A stretch of DNA of 64,000 bases. It comes from Pseudomonas sp. LFM046. Lineage in GTDB: Bacteria; Pseudomonadota; Gammaproteobacteria; Pseudomonadales; Pseudomonadaceae. Numbering within the stretch: position 1 is the stretch's first letter; each line of letters opens with the position of its first letter. The notes beneath the pieces are model-generated. The model was not told the DNA's origin and did not search any database. It was given only the letters and a program-made list of their open reading frames with translations. Of the stretch, positions 1-10,753 are shown in pieces. The DNA lies in NCBI RefSeq assembly GCF_000949385.2, contig NZ_JYKO02000001.1:1698620-1762619 (forward strand), read 5' to 3'. Made by a program: the position numbers and the translations under genes.

Positions 1-536
1 AAGGCGATGTAGTGGAAGAAGCAGCGGCGCAGGAAGGCGTCCGGCAGTTCCTTCTCGTTGTTCGAGGTGATGATGATGATCGGGCGCTGCTTGGCCTTGA
101 TGGTCTCGTTGGTCTCGTAAACGTAGAACTCCATCTTGTCGAGTTCTTGCAGCAGGTCGTTGGGGAACTCGATGTCGGCCTTGTCGATCTCGTCGATCAG
201 CAGGATGACGCGCTCATCGGACTCGAACGCCTCCCACAGCTTGCCCTTCTTGATGTAGTTGCGAACGTCGTGGACCTTGTCGGAATTCAGCTGGGAATCC
301 CGCAGGCGGCTCACTGCGTCGTACTCGTACAGACCCTGGTGGGCCTTGGTGGTGGACTTGATGTGCCAGGTGATGAGTTTGGCGCCGAAGGCTTCGGCCA
401 ACTGCTCGGCGAGCATGGTCTTGCCGGTGCCCGGTTCGCCCTTGACCAGCAGCGGACGCTGCAGGGTGATGGCGGCGTTCACCGCGAGTTTCAGGTCATC
501 GGTGGCGACGTAGGACTGTGTGCCTTCGAACTTCAT
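1..536 (-). CDS. MoxR-family AAA+ ATPase (3' end beyond window)
   Basis: MoxR-type ATPase; these proteins act as chaperone-like activators of vWA-domain partners or metal-enzyme assembly, usually encoded next to a vWA protein. The 178 visible residues begin [14 protein letters not shown]. They show Walker A (GEPGTGKT, residues 33-40), Walker B (ILLIDE, 111-116), a sensor-1 TSNN (157-160) and an arginine-finger-like AFLRRC stretch. The N-terminal half is therefore intact, and the rest runs off the left edge. The start is the only ATG in this frame near the N-terminus. It is divergent from cysK across 222 bp. The cognate vWA partner would be expected beyond the edge but is not visible. Confidence 0.9.
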   Translation of the reverse strand, partial: MKFEGTQSYVATDDLKLAVNAAITLQRPLLVKGEPGTGKTMLAEQLAEAFGAKLITWHIKSTTKAHQGLYEYDAVSRLRDSQLNSDKVHDVRNYIKKGKLWEAFESDERVILLIDEIDKADIEFPNDLLQELDKMEFYVYETNETIKAKQRPIIIITSNNEKELPDAFLRRCFFHYIA

Positions 537-559
537 CAGGTAATCCTCGAACGTGGGGC

Positions 560-577
560 ACCGGTTGAAAAACCGGT
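560..577. promoter_or_regulatory. Hairpin in the moxR leader
   Basis: ACCGGTT-GAAA-AACCGGT, a perfect 7-bp stem with a four-base loop, lies 23 bases upstream of the moxR start codon. Seen directly; it could shape the moxR 5' leader. No function is claimed. Confidence 0.35.
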
Positions 578-643
578 CGGTTCAGTATTTGGGAAAGGCC
601 TGACTATAACGCGCGACTTGGTCGACTGTGAACGCAGACGTTT

Positions 644-660
644 CATTCAGTCACTGAATG
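644..660. promoter_or_regulatory. Perfect 17-bp palindrome between moxR and cysK
   Basis: CATTCAGT-C-ACTGAATG is a perfect palindrome about 100 bp upstream of both the cysK and moxR starts. Its size and symmetry fit a dimeric repressor operator. I do not recognise the regulator. Confidence 0.4.
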
Positions 661-758
661 GCAGGAATGCCCTCAAATCGCCTCCGTCGGTCGCTGGACG
701 CTCTAGCATCACCGCCTTAGGCTTGGGCTCCTTTTTCCGGCAAGACAAGGATTCCGCC

Positions 759-3050
<2,292 letters not shown>

Positions 3051-3073
3051 TGCAGGTTCTGGGGGCTTGATCC

Positions 3074-3101
3074 TGTAGGGGCGAATGAATTCACCCCTAC
3101 A
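3074..3101. repeat. Short palindromic repeat, TGTAGGGG family
   Basis: 28-bp palindrome starting TGTAGGGGCGAATGAATTC and ending CCCCTACA, between convergent genes. It is the short form of a dispersed element seen at 4155, 33188, 41142 and 43810, with a half copy at 7915. Confidence 0.7.
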
Positions 3102-3120
3102 CCAATCGCCCGACCTCCGT

Positions 3121-4029
3121 TCACCCCGCCGACTTCGCCACCGCCGGCACGGGTGCCGGCTTCACCACCAGCCATAGCGCCAGGGCGATCAGCACGCCGC
3201 CCTGCAGGTGCGCCATGGACACCGACTCGCCGAGCAACAGCACACCCCAGAACACGCCGAAGGGCGGGATCAGAAAGGTCACGGTCATGGTCTTCACCGG
3301 CCCGACGTTGGCGATCAGGCGGAAGTAGAGGATGTAGGCGAAGGACGTGCAGATGAATCCCAGGGCTGCCAGGGCCAGCCAGGTACCGGGCTCCATCAAG
3401 GGGGCGAGGGGCATGGCGGGGGCGTCCCAGGCGAACACCGGCAGCAGGCAGAGGGTGGCGCCGATCTGGCAACCGAAGGCCACCAGGCCGCTGTCCATGC
3501 CGCCCGCCTCGGTGATCCAGCGCTTGGTCATGAAGCCGGCGAAGCCATAGCAGGTGGTTGCCACCAGGCAGGCTGCGGCGCCCCAGAGCAGTTGGACGTC
3601 GAAATTCACCGGCCCGGTGCGGGTCAGCACCGCCACCCCGGCCAGGCCCAGCAGCACACCGACGGCCTTGGTCCCGGTCAGCTTCTCGCTGAAGAACAGC
3701 GCGCCGATCAGAACCCCCATCAATGGCGTCGTGGCGTTGAAGATGGCCGAATAGCCCGCCGGCAGTACCTTCGCCGCCAGGGCGTACATGGCGGCGGGAA
3801 TGCCGGAACTGACCGTGCCGATCACCAGCGTCTTGCCCAGCTTGCCGCGAAAACTCCAGTCGCTGCGGAGCATGGCGAGGATCACCGCCAGGCCGATGGC
3901 CGACAACAGCACCCGCAGGAAGGCCGTGGGCAGTGCGCCGATTTCCGGGACCAGGATGCGGATGAACAGGAAGCTGGCGCCCCAGATGGCGGCAAGGCTC
4001 AGCAGGCGGATGAGGTCGGCGGGCTTCAT
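3121..4029 (-). CDS. EamA/DMT-superfamily transporter
   Basis: Inner-membrane drug/metabolite transporter of the EamA (RhaT/YdcZ-like) type. 302 residues with about ten hydrophobic helices arranged as two five-helix EamA repeats; the N-terminus MKPADLIRLLSLAAIWGASFLFIR is the typical WGxxF start of helix 1. Such proteins usually export metabolites or amino acids; the substrate is unknown. Monocistronic, facing the preceding binding-protein gene tail to tail across 70 bp that hold a palindromic repeat. Confidence 0.9.
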   Translation of the reverse strand: MKPADLIRLLSLAAIWGASFLFIRILVPEIGALPTAFLRVLLSAIGLAVILAMLRSDWSFRGKLGKTLVIGTVSSGIPAAMYALAAKVLPAGYSAIFNATTPLMGVLIGALFFSEKLTGTKAVGVLLGLAGVAVLTRTGPVNFDVQLLWGAAACLVATTCYGFAGFMTKRWITEAGGMDSGLVAFGCQIGATLCLLPVFAWDAPAMPLAPLMEPGTWLALAALGFICTSFAYILYFRLIANVGPVKTMTVTFLIPPFGVFWGVLLLGESVSMAHLQGGVLIALALWLVVKPAPVPAVAKSAG

Positions 4030-4154
4030 GGCGGGCTCCAGGCGGTGGAGCCGGCACGATGAACCCGCCCGGAGGGCGGCGCAATCTACAACTTGCTTTC
4101 AAATTGGCGGAACAGTTGTGGGGGCAGATTCGAATTGCCTGTGGGGGCTTCTCC

Positions 4155-4251
4155 TGTAGGGGCGAATTCATTCGCCAAGCAGGCCGAAGGCCTGCCGTTC
4201 GGTATCTGCGGGAGCACTGCGTGCTCCTTGGCGATTGAAATCGCCCCTACA
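4155..4251. repeat. Long palindromic repeat, TGTAGGGG family
   Basis: Inverted-repeat element of about 97 bp. The left arm begins TGTAGGGGCGAATTCATTCG and the right arm ends ATCGCCCCTACA, enclosing two smaller hairpins. It lies between the EamA transporter start and the TorF-like gene. It is REP/BIME-like and carries no ORF of its own. Confidence 0.7.
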
Positions 4252-4279
4252 GGATTTACCACCCCAGGGGCTAAAGGGA

Positions 4280-5011
4280 TCAGAAGGTCTTGCTCACACT
4301 CGCCACCCAGGTCGCCTCGCAGACATCGGTGAAACCAAAGTTGCTGGCGCACTCCGACTCGGACAGGTCGGTGTCGATATAGGACAGGCCCCAGGTGACC
4401 CCTAGGAAGTCGCGGGTCAGCTTGGCTTCCCACTCGTGGTAGTCGTCCTCGCTCTTGCCGCTGGCGGACCAGAACATGGGGTCCTTGAAGTCATTGCGCC
4501 CATAGCGCAGCTCCAGGCCCACATCCAGGGGCAGGGTGGTGCCGTAGCCGACGTAGCTGTAGAGGATGTCCTGCTGTTCGCCGAATATGTTTTCGGCGTC
4601 GTTGGAGTAGTTGGCGCCGAGCTTGAATCCGTAGGCGGCGAGGATGGCGTAGACCTCGCTCTGGTTGAACTGGCTTTCCTTTGGGTAGGTGAACTTGAGG
4701 TAACCGATATCCAGGCTCACCTCGTCGGTGGCCTGCCAGTACCAGCCGGCGTAGTAGTCCACTTCCTGGCGCGTCTTGAGGCCGAAGCCGAAGTCGACGT
4801 TGGACGTCCAGGCCCCGGCATAGAGGCCGCTGGAGTGGATCAGGGTGGCGCCGGCCTGGGCGGCGGGGTCGTTCTGGGTCTGGGAGATGCCTCGGGTGCG
4901 GTAGTCGCTGACCAGGGCAAGGTCGACTTCCAGGGTGAAGTCGTCGTTCAGCTGGACGGCCTGGCAGGCGAGGGGAGCCAGGGTGAGGGCGAGGAGCGTG
5001 ATGCTGCGCAT
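4280..5011 (-). CDS. TorF-family putative porin, copy 1
   Basis: Outer-membrane beta-barrel protein of the TorF (TIGR02001) type, found in proteobacteria and of unproven substrate. 243 residues: signal peptide at 1-18 (MRSITLLALTLAPLACQA), then SDYRTRGISQTQNDPA, the diagnostic family N-terminal motif, alternating barrel strands, and a C-terminal aromatic (SVSKTF) as expected for BAM insertion. I chose the internal ATG giving MRSITLL because the 14 residues before it are not signal-like. It follows the amidohydrolase gene 102 bp downstream and probably shares its transcript. It is a close paralogue of 8074-8805. A role as entry channel for the amidohydrolase substrate is inferred from linkage only. 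Confidence 0.85.
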   Translation of the reverse strand: MRSITLLALTLAPLACQAVQLNDDFTLEVDLALVSDYRTRGISQTQNDPAAQAGATLIHSSGLYAGAWTSNVDFGFGLKTRQEVDYYAGWYWQATDEVSLDIGYLKFTYPKESQFNQSEVYAILAAYGFKLGANYSNDAENIFGEQQDILYSYVGYGTTLPLDVGLELRYGRNDFKDPMFWSASGKSEDDYHEWEAKLTRDFLGVTWGLSYIDTDLSESECASNFGFTDVCEATWVASVSKTF

Positions 5012-5113
5012 GATGATTCCCGTTGTTGTGATTGTTATGGCAGATGCGGGCAAGGCTCCGCCCAGCCCCCGCCTTGCGGCGGGAGCGGGGCATGGAGCGG
5101 GTAGAGCTGGGTC

Positions 5114-6859
5114 TTAGAGAGAGGCGTTGAAGACTTCCTGGCCGGCGAACCAGGTCTGCAGGACGCGGGTTTCGGGCAGGTCCTTCTCGGCGACGTTGAG
5201 TACGTCGCGGTCGAGGATGATGAAGTCGGCCTGCTTGCCGGGGGCGAGGGAGCCGATCTGCTGCTCCAGGCCGATGGTGCGGGCAGCGTTCAGGGTGTAG
5301 GCCTGCAGCATGGTCTCGCGGTCGATGCGCTCGTCGGCGTTGAGCACGCCCTTCGGCCCTTCGCGGGTCACCGCCTGGTGGATGGCCTCCCAGACGTTGG
5401 GCGAGGACACCGGCCAGTCGCTGGCCCCGGCGATGGTCGCACCCTGTTTCAGCAGCGAGTGGGCCGGGTACTGGTAGCGGAACGCATCGGCGCTGACGTA
5501 AGGCTTGACCATGTCCACCGTGTACTCGTCACTGGCGGCCCAGAGCAGCTGCATGGAGGCGATCACGCCCAGCGGCTTGAATCGGGCGAACTCCGTGGGG
5601 TTCACCAATTGCAGGTGGGTGATGGAGTGGACGACGCCGCTCTGGCGGTCCTTGCGCGCCCGCTCGATGCCATTCAGGGATTCGCGCACCGCACGGTCGC
5701 CGATGGCGTGGATGTGCACCAGCCAGCCACGGGCATCGGCTGCGCTGACCAGCTCGCCGAAGTGAGCCGGGTCAATCAACAGTTCGCCCGGCTTGTGGGA
5801 GTTCTTGTACGGCTCGATCAGTGCCGCGCTCTGCGCCGGGTATTCCAGCACCCCGTCAGCGAACACCTTGATGCCCGGCACGGTCAGGTTGGGAATGCCC
5901 TGGAACTGCTGGCGCACCTTGTCCAGGGTGTCGAGGTCGGCGGGGCGGCTCTTCGGGTTGGCCACCAGCAGGGCGGCGACGTGGGCACTGAGCTCGCCTT
6001 TCTCTGCCAGGGCCTTATAGGCCGGCAGGACGCCGACGGACTTCTCGGTGGGCTTGAGGTCGAAGATCGCCTCCCCCGGCGCGGCGTTGGCGGCCGGGTC
6101 CATCCAGGCGGTGATGCCCTGGCTGTTGTTGAACTTCACCGCGGCCTCGCCCGCGCGCAGCAGCTCCTCGGCACTGGCCGGTGGCATGGCGGCGGCGACG
6201 CGGTCCCAGCCGGCGTCCACCACAAAGCCATTGGGCTTGCCGTCCTTGCCGGTACCGACCGTTCCCCGTTGGGCTTCTGGCAGAGCGGCAATCAGCTTCG
6301 CGTCGATGCCGGCGCGTTCCAGCATGGCCTGGTTGGCCCAGCCGGTGTGGTGGTCGCTGCCGATGAATACCACCGGCACTTTCGCCCATTCACCTTGGCT
6401 GAAGATGCGCCCCAATTCCTCGGCCTTGCTCCAGTAAGTGGAGCTCACCCCGGCCACGCTCAGTACATCGCCGTGGCGGGCCGTGCCGTCGTCGCGCCAG
6501 CCACGCAGGCGCCTCTCCAGTTCCTCCAGCGCCACGTTTTCTTCGCCATCCAGGTTGGCCGAGGTCATTTCCAGGCCGCCGAAGATGGAGTGGGAGTGGG
6601 TGTCGATCAGCCCCGGCATCAGGCGCTTGCCGGCCAGGTCGATGATCTTGGTGGACGAGTCGGCCAGGGCCTTGATCTCGGCGTCGCTGCCCACCTTGAG
6701 GACCTTGCCGTCGGCTACCGCCATGGCCTGGGCCGAGGGCTGGGACGGATCGGCCGTGTACAGCTTGCCGTTGAGTAGCACCAGGTCAGCGGCCGCCATG
6801 GACTCCGTTGAGGAAAAAGCCAGCGCCATGGCCAGCAGGGTGGGGGTGAAGCCTTTCAT
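5114..6859 (-). CDS. Exported amidohydrolase family 3 (YtcJ-like), copy 1
   Basis: Metal-dependent hydrolase of the amidohydrolase superfamily, YtcJ-like branch. 581 residues with a signal peptide (about 1-22, ending STESMA), so probably periplasmic. The metal motifs are in order: HSH in DTHSHSIFGG near residue 90, HIHAIGDRAV around 390, and the catalytic Asp in GASDWPVSS. The C-terminal small beta-domain ends ADFIILDRDVLNV, as in the family. The start is the ATG giving MKGFTPTLL. It is divergent from its LysR gene by 105 bp, a typical regulator-target arrangement. Amidase or deformylase activity on an N-acyl or cyclic amide is family knowledge; the actual substrate is unknown. Confidence 0.88.
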   Translation of the reverse strand: MKGFTPTLLAMALAFSSTESMAAADLVLLNGKLYTADPSQPSAQAMAVADGKVLKVGSDAEIKALADSSTKIIDLAGKRLMPGLIDTHSHSIFGGLEMTSANLDGEENVALEELERRLRGWRDDGTARHGDVLSVAGVSSTYWSKAEELGRIFSQGEWAKVPVVFIGSDHHTGWANQAMLERAGIDAKLIAALPEAQRGTVGTGKDGKPNGFVVDAGWDRVAAAMPPASAEELLRAGEAAVKFNNSQGITAWMDPAANAAPGEAIFDLKPTEKSVGVLPAYKALAEKGELSAHVAALLVANPKSRPADLDTLDKVRQQFQGIPNLTVPGIKVFADGVLEYPAQSAALIEPYKNSHKPGELLIDPAHFGELVSAADARGWLVHIHAIGDRAVRESLNGIERARKDRQSGVVHSITHLQLVNPTEFARFKPLGVIASMQLLWAASDEYTVDMVKPYVSADAFRYQYPAHSLLKQGATIAGASDWPVSSPNVWEAIHQAVTREGPKGVLNADERIDRETMLQAYTLNAARTIGLEQQIGSLAPGKQADFIILDRDVLNVAEKDLPETRVLQTWFAGQEVFNASL

Positions 6860-6964
6860 TGCCAAACCTCTTGTTTTTATTGATCTGGCGGCGAGACTAG
6901 CGGCTGGCCCGGGCCGGCAGAACGCCCGAACTGCGCAAAACCCTTTTTCCTGAATGGAAAAACC

Positions 6965-7882
6965 ATGGACAAGCTTGGTGCTCTCAGCATGTTCGTTGCC
7001 ACGGCGGAACACGGCAGCTTCAGCCGTGCCGCGGAGCAATTGGGCAAAACCCCATCGGCCCTGACCAAGGCCGTCACCCATCTGGAAGAGGACCTGGGCG
7101 TGCGCCTGTTCGAGCGCAGTACCCGACGCACGGTGCTGACCGAGGCCGGGCGGGTCTATCTGGAAACCGCGCGCCTGGTGCTGCAACGCCTGCATGAGGT
7201 GGGGGAGGAGCTTGGCCAATTGCAGCACGGCCTCCACGGCATGCTCAGGCTGACCGCGCCACTGGCGTTTGGCCGGGCGTTTCTCGATGACGTCTGTGCC
7301 GGCTTCCTCAGCGAGTACCCGCAGATTCGTTTGCGGGTGGACCTCACCGACGCCTTCGTCGACCTGGTGGATTCCGGCTATGACCTGGCCCTGCGGGAGG
7401 GACGCGGGGACCTGCCCGGGCTGATTGCCAGACCCGTCGGAAGCAACTGTCTGACGGTCTGTGCCAGCCCGCTTTACCTGGCCCGCAACCCCGTGCCGGT
7501 CACCCCCGAAACCCTCGATCAGCATGACTGGTTGCTCTACTACCATCCCGCCCTGGACCGGACCCATTGGTGGGTGGAACGCGATGGCCAGCGCCTGAGT
7601 TTGCTGAGGCCCACGACGCCGCGCATGGAGGGCGATAACCACGACCTGCTGATGGCCAGCGCCCTGGCCGGTGCCGGTCTCTACCATGTGCCGCTGTGGA
7701 GCGCCGCGCCTTACCTGGCCGATGGCCGACTGGTGCGGGTGATGGCCGACTACGCGATCGACCCCGACGCCTTCGGTTCGCGAATCCTCGCGGTCTACCC
7801 CAGCCACCGCCGCGCCACGGGCAAGGTGCTGGCCTTCATCGACTACCTGGCCCGGCACCTGGAGGCGCGGGGGTTGGCGTGA
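6965..7882 (+). CDS. LysR-family regulator, copy 1
   Basis: LysR-type transcription regulator, 305 residues. The N-terminal winged HTH is MDKLGALSMFVATAEHGSFSRAAEQL and continues with TPSALTKAVTHLEEDLGVRLFERSTR; an effector-binding domain follows, of the CrgA-like branch (FGRAFLDDVCAGFLSEYPQIRL). Divergent from the amidohydrolase/TorF pair, which it most likely controls, and itself. The paralogue at 10754-11668 occupies the same position in the duplicated module. The effector is unknown. Confidence 0.92.
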   Translation: MDKLGALSMFVATAEHGSFSRAAEQLGKTPSALTKAVTHLEEDLGVRLFERSTRRTVLTEAGRVYLETARLVLQRLHEVGEELGQLQHGLHGMLRLTAPLAFGRAFLDDVCAGFLSEYPQIRLRVDLTDAFVDLVDSGYDLALREGRGDLPGLIARPVGSNCLTVCASPLYLARNPVPVTPETLDQHDWLLYYHPALDRTHWWVERDGQRLSLLRPTTPRMEGDNHDLLMASALAGAGLYHVPLWSAAPYLADGRLVRVMADYAIDPDAFGSRILAVYPSHRRATGKVLAFIDYLARHLEARGLA

Positions 7883-7914
7883 ATTTCTCGGTCGCGCTGA
7901 ATGTTGTAGGGGCG

Positions 7915-7930
7915 AATTCATTCGCCAAGA
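7915..7930. repeat. Half copy of the TGTAGGGG palindromic repeat
   Basis: Left arm only (TGTAGGGGCGAATTCA), abutting the next repeat element. The right arm is missing, so this copy looks truncated by the neighbouring repeat. Confidence 0.55.
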
Positions 7931-7932
7931 TC

Positions 7933-8005
7933 CGTAGGATGGGTAGAGCTTGCGAAACCCATCGATGCCGCTGATGGGTTTCGCTTCGCTCTACCGCATC
8001 CTACG
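7933..8005. repeat. GTAGGATGGG palindromic repeat
   Basis: 73-bp inverted repeat opening CGTAGGATGGGTAGAGCTTG and closing with CTCTACCGCATCCTACG. It lies between the two copies of the TorF/amidohydrolase/LysR module. The same family occurs at 14597-14676 and 15285-15359. Confidence 0.7.
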
Positions 8006-8073
8006 CAGTCAATCCGTAGGCCACGCAGCGGTCCGCGGTTTCGCGTCACGAATGAATCGCGCGCGTGCGCGGA

Positions 8074-8805
8074 TCAGAAACTCTTGCTCACGCTCGCCAC
8101 CCAGGTCGCGCTGCACACGTCGGTGAAGCCGTAGTTGCTGGCGCATTCGGAGTCGGACAGGTCGGTGTCGATGTACGACAGGCCCCAGGTGACGCCGAGG
8201 AAGTCGCGGGTCAGCTTGGCTTCCCACTCGTGGTAGTCGTCTTCGCTCTTGCCGCTGGCGGACCAGAACATCGGGTCCTTGAAGTCATTGCGCCCGTAGC
8301 GCAGCTTCAGGCCCACATCCAGGGGCAGCGCGGTTTCGTAGCTGACATAGCTGTAGAGGATGTCCTGCTGTTCGCCGAATATGTTTTCGGCGTCGTTGGA
8401 GTAGTAGGCGGCGAGCTTGAAGCCGTAGGCGCCGAGGATGGCGTAGACCTCGCTCTGGTTGAACCGGCTTTCCTTCGGGTAGGCGTACTTCACGTAGCCC
8501 GCGTCCAGGCTCACCTCGTCGGTGGCCTGCCAGTACCAGCCGGCGTAGTAGTCCACTTCCTGGCGGGTCTTGAGATCGAAGCCGAAGTCGACGTTCGAGG
8601 TCCACATCCCCGCGTAGAGGCCGCTGCTATGGAGCAGTGTGGCGCCCACCTGGGCGGCCGGGTCGTTCTGGGTCTGGGAGATGCCCCGCGTGCGGTAGTC
8701 GCTGGCGAGTGTGGTGTCGATCTGTAGCGAGAAGGTCTCGGAGAGTTCCAGGGCCTGGCAGGCGAGGGGAGCCAGGGCAAGGGCGAGGAGGGCGGTGCGT
8801 TTCAT
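8074..8805 (-). CDS. TorF-family putative porin, copy 2
   Basis: Paralogue of 4280-5011 with the same architecture: 243 residues, signal peptide MKRTALLALALAPLACQA, SDYRTRGISQTQ motif and a C-terminal SVSKSF. The N-terminal third differs clearly from copy 1 (for example LSETFSLQIDTTL against LNDDFTLEVDLAL), while a stretch of 50 residues near the C-terminus (from LRYGRNDF to YIDTDLS) is identical. This uneven divergence suggests local gene conversion. It lies 98 bp downstream of amidohydrolase copy 2. The start was chosen as for copy 1. Confidence 0.85.
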   Translation of the reverse strand: MKRTALLALALAPLACQALELSETFSLQIDTTLASDYRTRGISQTQNDPAAQVGATLLHSSGLYAGMWTSNVDFGFDLKTRQEVDYYAGWYWQATDEVSLDAGYVKYAYPKESRFNQSEVYAILGAYGFKLAAYYSNDAENIFGEQQDILYSYVSYETALPLDVGLKLRYGRNDFKDPMFWSASGKSEDDYHEWEAKLTRDFLGVTWGLSYIDTDLSDSECASNYGFTDVCSATWVASVSKSF

Positions 8806-8903
8806 CGGGTTTCCCGTTGTTGTGATTGTTCTGGCAGATGCGGGCAAGGCTTCGCCCGGCCCCCGCGCGAGGCGGGAGCTGGGGAAGCAGAATTGCGTTG
8901 TTG

Positions 8904-10646
8904 TTAGCGAGCGGCGCTGAAGACTTCCTGGCCGGCGAACCAGGTTTTCAGGACCTGGGTGTCGCGCAGGGCTTCGGGCTCCACCTGGAACACGTCGCGG
9001 TCCAGCAGGATCAGGTCGGCCTGCTTGCCGGGGGCGAGGGAGCCGATCTGCTTCTCCAGGCCGATGGTGCGGGCGGAATTGAGCGTGTAGGCCTGGAACA
9101 TGGTTTCCCGGTCGATCTCTTCATCCGGGTTCAACACACCTTTCGGCCCCTTGCGGCTGACCGCCTGGTAGATCGCTTTCCAGGGCTCGGGCGTAGTTAC
9201 CGGCCAGTCGCTGGCGCCGGAAATGGTCGCGCCGTTCTTCAGCAGCGAGCGGGCCGGGTACTGGTACTGGAAGGCCATGGCGCTGATGTAGGGCTGCACC
9301 AGGTCCAGGCTGAGCTCGTCGGCGCTGGCCCAGTAGAGCTGCATGGAGGCGATCACGTTCAGCGGCTTGAAGCGGGCGAACTCCTTGGGGTTGACCATCT
9401 GCAGATGGGTGACCGAGTGGGCGATGCCGCTCTGACGATCACGGCGCGCCTGCTCGATGCCATTGAGGGATTCACGCACCGCGCGGTCGCCGATGGCGTG
9501 GACATGCACCAGCCAGCCACGGGCGTCGGCCGCGCTGACCAGCTCACCGAAATGCGCCGGGTCGATCAGCAGTTCGCCACGCTTGTTCGAGTTCTTGTAG
9601 GGCTCCAGCATGGCGGCGGTCTGTGCCGGGATTTCCGCCACGCCATCGGCAAAGATCTTGATGCCGGGGAGGGTGAGGTTGGGCAGGCCCTGGAACTGCT
9701 GGCGCACCTTGTCGAGGGTATCCAGATCGGCCGGTGTGCTCTTCGGGTTTGCCACCAGCAGGGCGGCGACATGGGCGGTCAGCTCACCCTTCTCGGCCAG
9801 CGCCTTGTAGGCCGGGAGTACGCCCAGGGTCTGGGCGGTGGGTTTGAAGTCGAACAGCGGCTCGCCCGGTGCGGCGTTGGCCGCCGGGTCCATCCAGGCG
9901 GTGATGCCCAGGCTGAGGTTGTAGCGGAGCGCCGAACGGCCGGCTTTCAGCAGTTGCTCGTCGGTGGCGGGAGGGAGTTGCGCCATCACCGGGTCCAGCC
10001 CGGCATCGGCGAGGAAGCCATTGGGCTGGCCGTCGGGATGATGGCCGATGGTGGCCTGCGCCTCGCCCTTCAGGCTCTTCACGGTGGCGGCGTCGATGCC
10101 GGCGCGTTTCAGCATGGCCCGGTTGGCCCAGCCGGTATGGTGGTCCCAGCCGAGGAAGAAGATCGGCACCTCGGCCCATTCGCCCCGGTTGAAGCGCTGT
10201 TCGAGTTCATCCAGCTGGCCCCAGGCGGCCGATGGCACACCGCTGACGCTGAGCGCGTCGCCATGTCGTGCCTTGCCGTTATCGCGCCACTGGCGCAGAC
10301 GCTGTTCCAGCTCGGCTGCAGGAATCAACTGGCCGCCGAGGGAGGCCGAGTCCAGCTCCAGGCCGCCGAAGATGGCGTGGGAGTGGGAGTCGATGAAGCC
10401 GGGCATCAGCACCTTGCCGCCCATGTCCATCACACGGGTGCCGGCTTCCTTCAGCCGCAGTACCTCGGCGTCGCTGCCTACGGCGCGGACCTTGCCGTTC
10501 TCCACGGCGACGGCCTGCTGCAGGGCCTGGCCGGGTTCGGCGGTGTACACCTTGGCGTTGTGGAAGATGAGGTCGACGGCCGCCATGCTTTCCATCGAGG
10601 AACAGGCCAGGGCCGCCGCCATCAGGGTGGGGACGAAGGTTTTCAT
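8904..10646 (-). CDS. Exported amidohydrolase family 3 (YtcJ-like), copy 2
   Basis: Paralogue of 5114-6859: 580 residues, signal peptide ending SSMESMA, HSH in DSHSHAIFGG, HVHAIGDRAV and GASDWPVTT. The middle segment PAYKALAEKGEL through the KVRQQFQG region is nearly identical to copy 1, while loops around the active site differ (HTGWANRAMLKRAGIDAATVKS against HTGWANQAMLERAGIDAKLIAA and following). The two enzymes may therefore take different substrates. The start is the ATG giving MKTFVPTLMAAALACSSMES. Divergent from LysR copy 2 by 107 bp. Confidence 0.88.
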   Translation of the reverse strand: MKTFVPTLMAAALACSSMESMAAVDLIFHNAKVYTAEPGQALQQAVAVENGKVRAVGSDAEVLRLKEAGTRVMDMGGKVLMPGFIDSHSHAIFGGLELDSASLGGQLIPAAELEQRLRQWRDNGKARHGDALSVSGVPSAAWGQLDELEQRFNRGEWAEVPIFFLGWDHHTGWANRAMLKRAGIDAATVKSLKGEAQATIGHHPDGQPNGFLADAGLDPVMAQLPPATDEQLLKAGRSALRYNLSLGITAWMDPAANAAPGEPLFDFKPTAQTLGVLPAYKALAEKGELTAHVAALLVANPKSTPADLDTLDKVRQQFQGLPNLTLPGIKIFADGVAEIPAQTAAMLEPYKNSNKRGELLIDPAHFGELVSAADARGWLVHVHAIGDRAVRESLNGIEQARRDRQSGIAHSVTHLQMVNPKEFARFKPLNVIASMQLYWASADELSLDLVQPYISAMAFQYQYPARSLLKNGATISGASDWPVTTPEPWKAIYQAVSRKGPKGVLNPDEEIDRETMFQAYTLNSARTIGLEKQIGSLAPGKQADLILLDRDVFQVEPEALRDTQVLKTWFAGQEVFSAAR

Positions 10647-10721
10647 CGGGTATCTTCCGGTTCTTGTTGGTCTGGCGCTGAGCCTAACCAAGCCGGGCGG
10701 GCGGCAGAATGCTATGTTTTC

Positions 10722-10736
10722 GCACAACTTTTGTGC
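10722..10736. promoter_or_regulatory. Palindromic LysR-type operator candidate
   Basis: GCACAA-CTT-TTGTGC, a perfect 6+3+6 palindrome between amidohydrolase copy 2 and its divergent LysR gene, 17 bp before the GTG start. The position and symmetry fit a LysR recognition site. The copy-1 intergenic region carries only a weaker relative (GCGCAAAACC), so the two regulators may read different operators. Confidence 0.45.
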
Positions 10737-10753
10737 CGATCAGGAACAGATCA

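Noticed and set aside
12-758. N-terminal extension of the cysK frame
   Set aside because: Antisense to moxR and not present in CysK proteins; the conserved start is at 759.
3208-4062. Long plus-strand frame over the EamA transporter
   Set aside because: Gln/Gly/His-rich shadow translation typical of antisense frames in GC-rich genes; the minus-strand membrane protein is clearly real.
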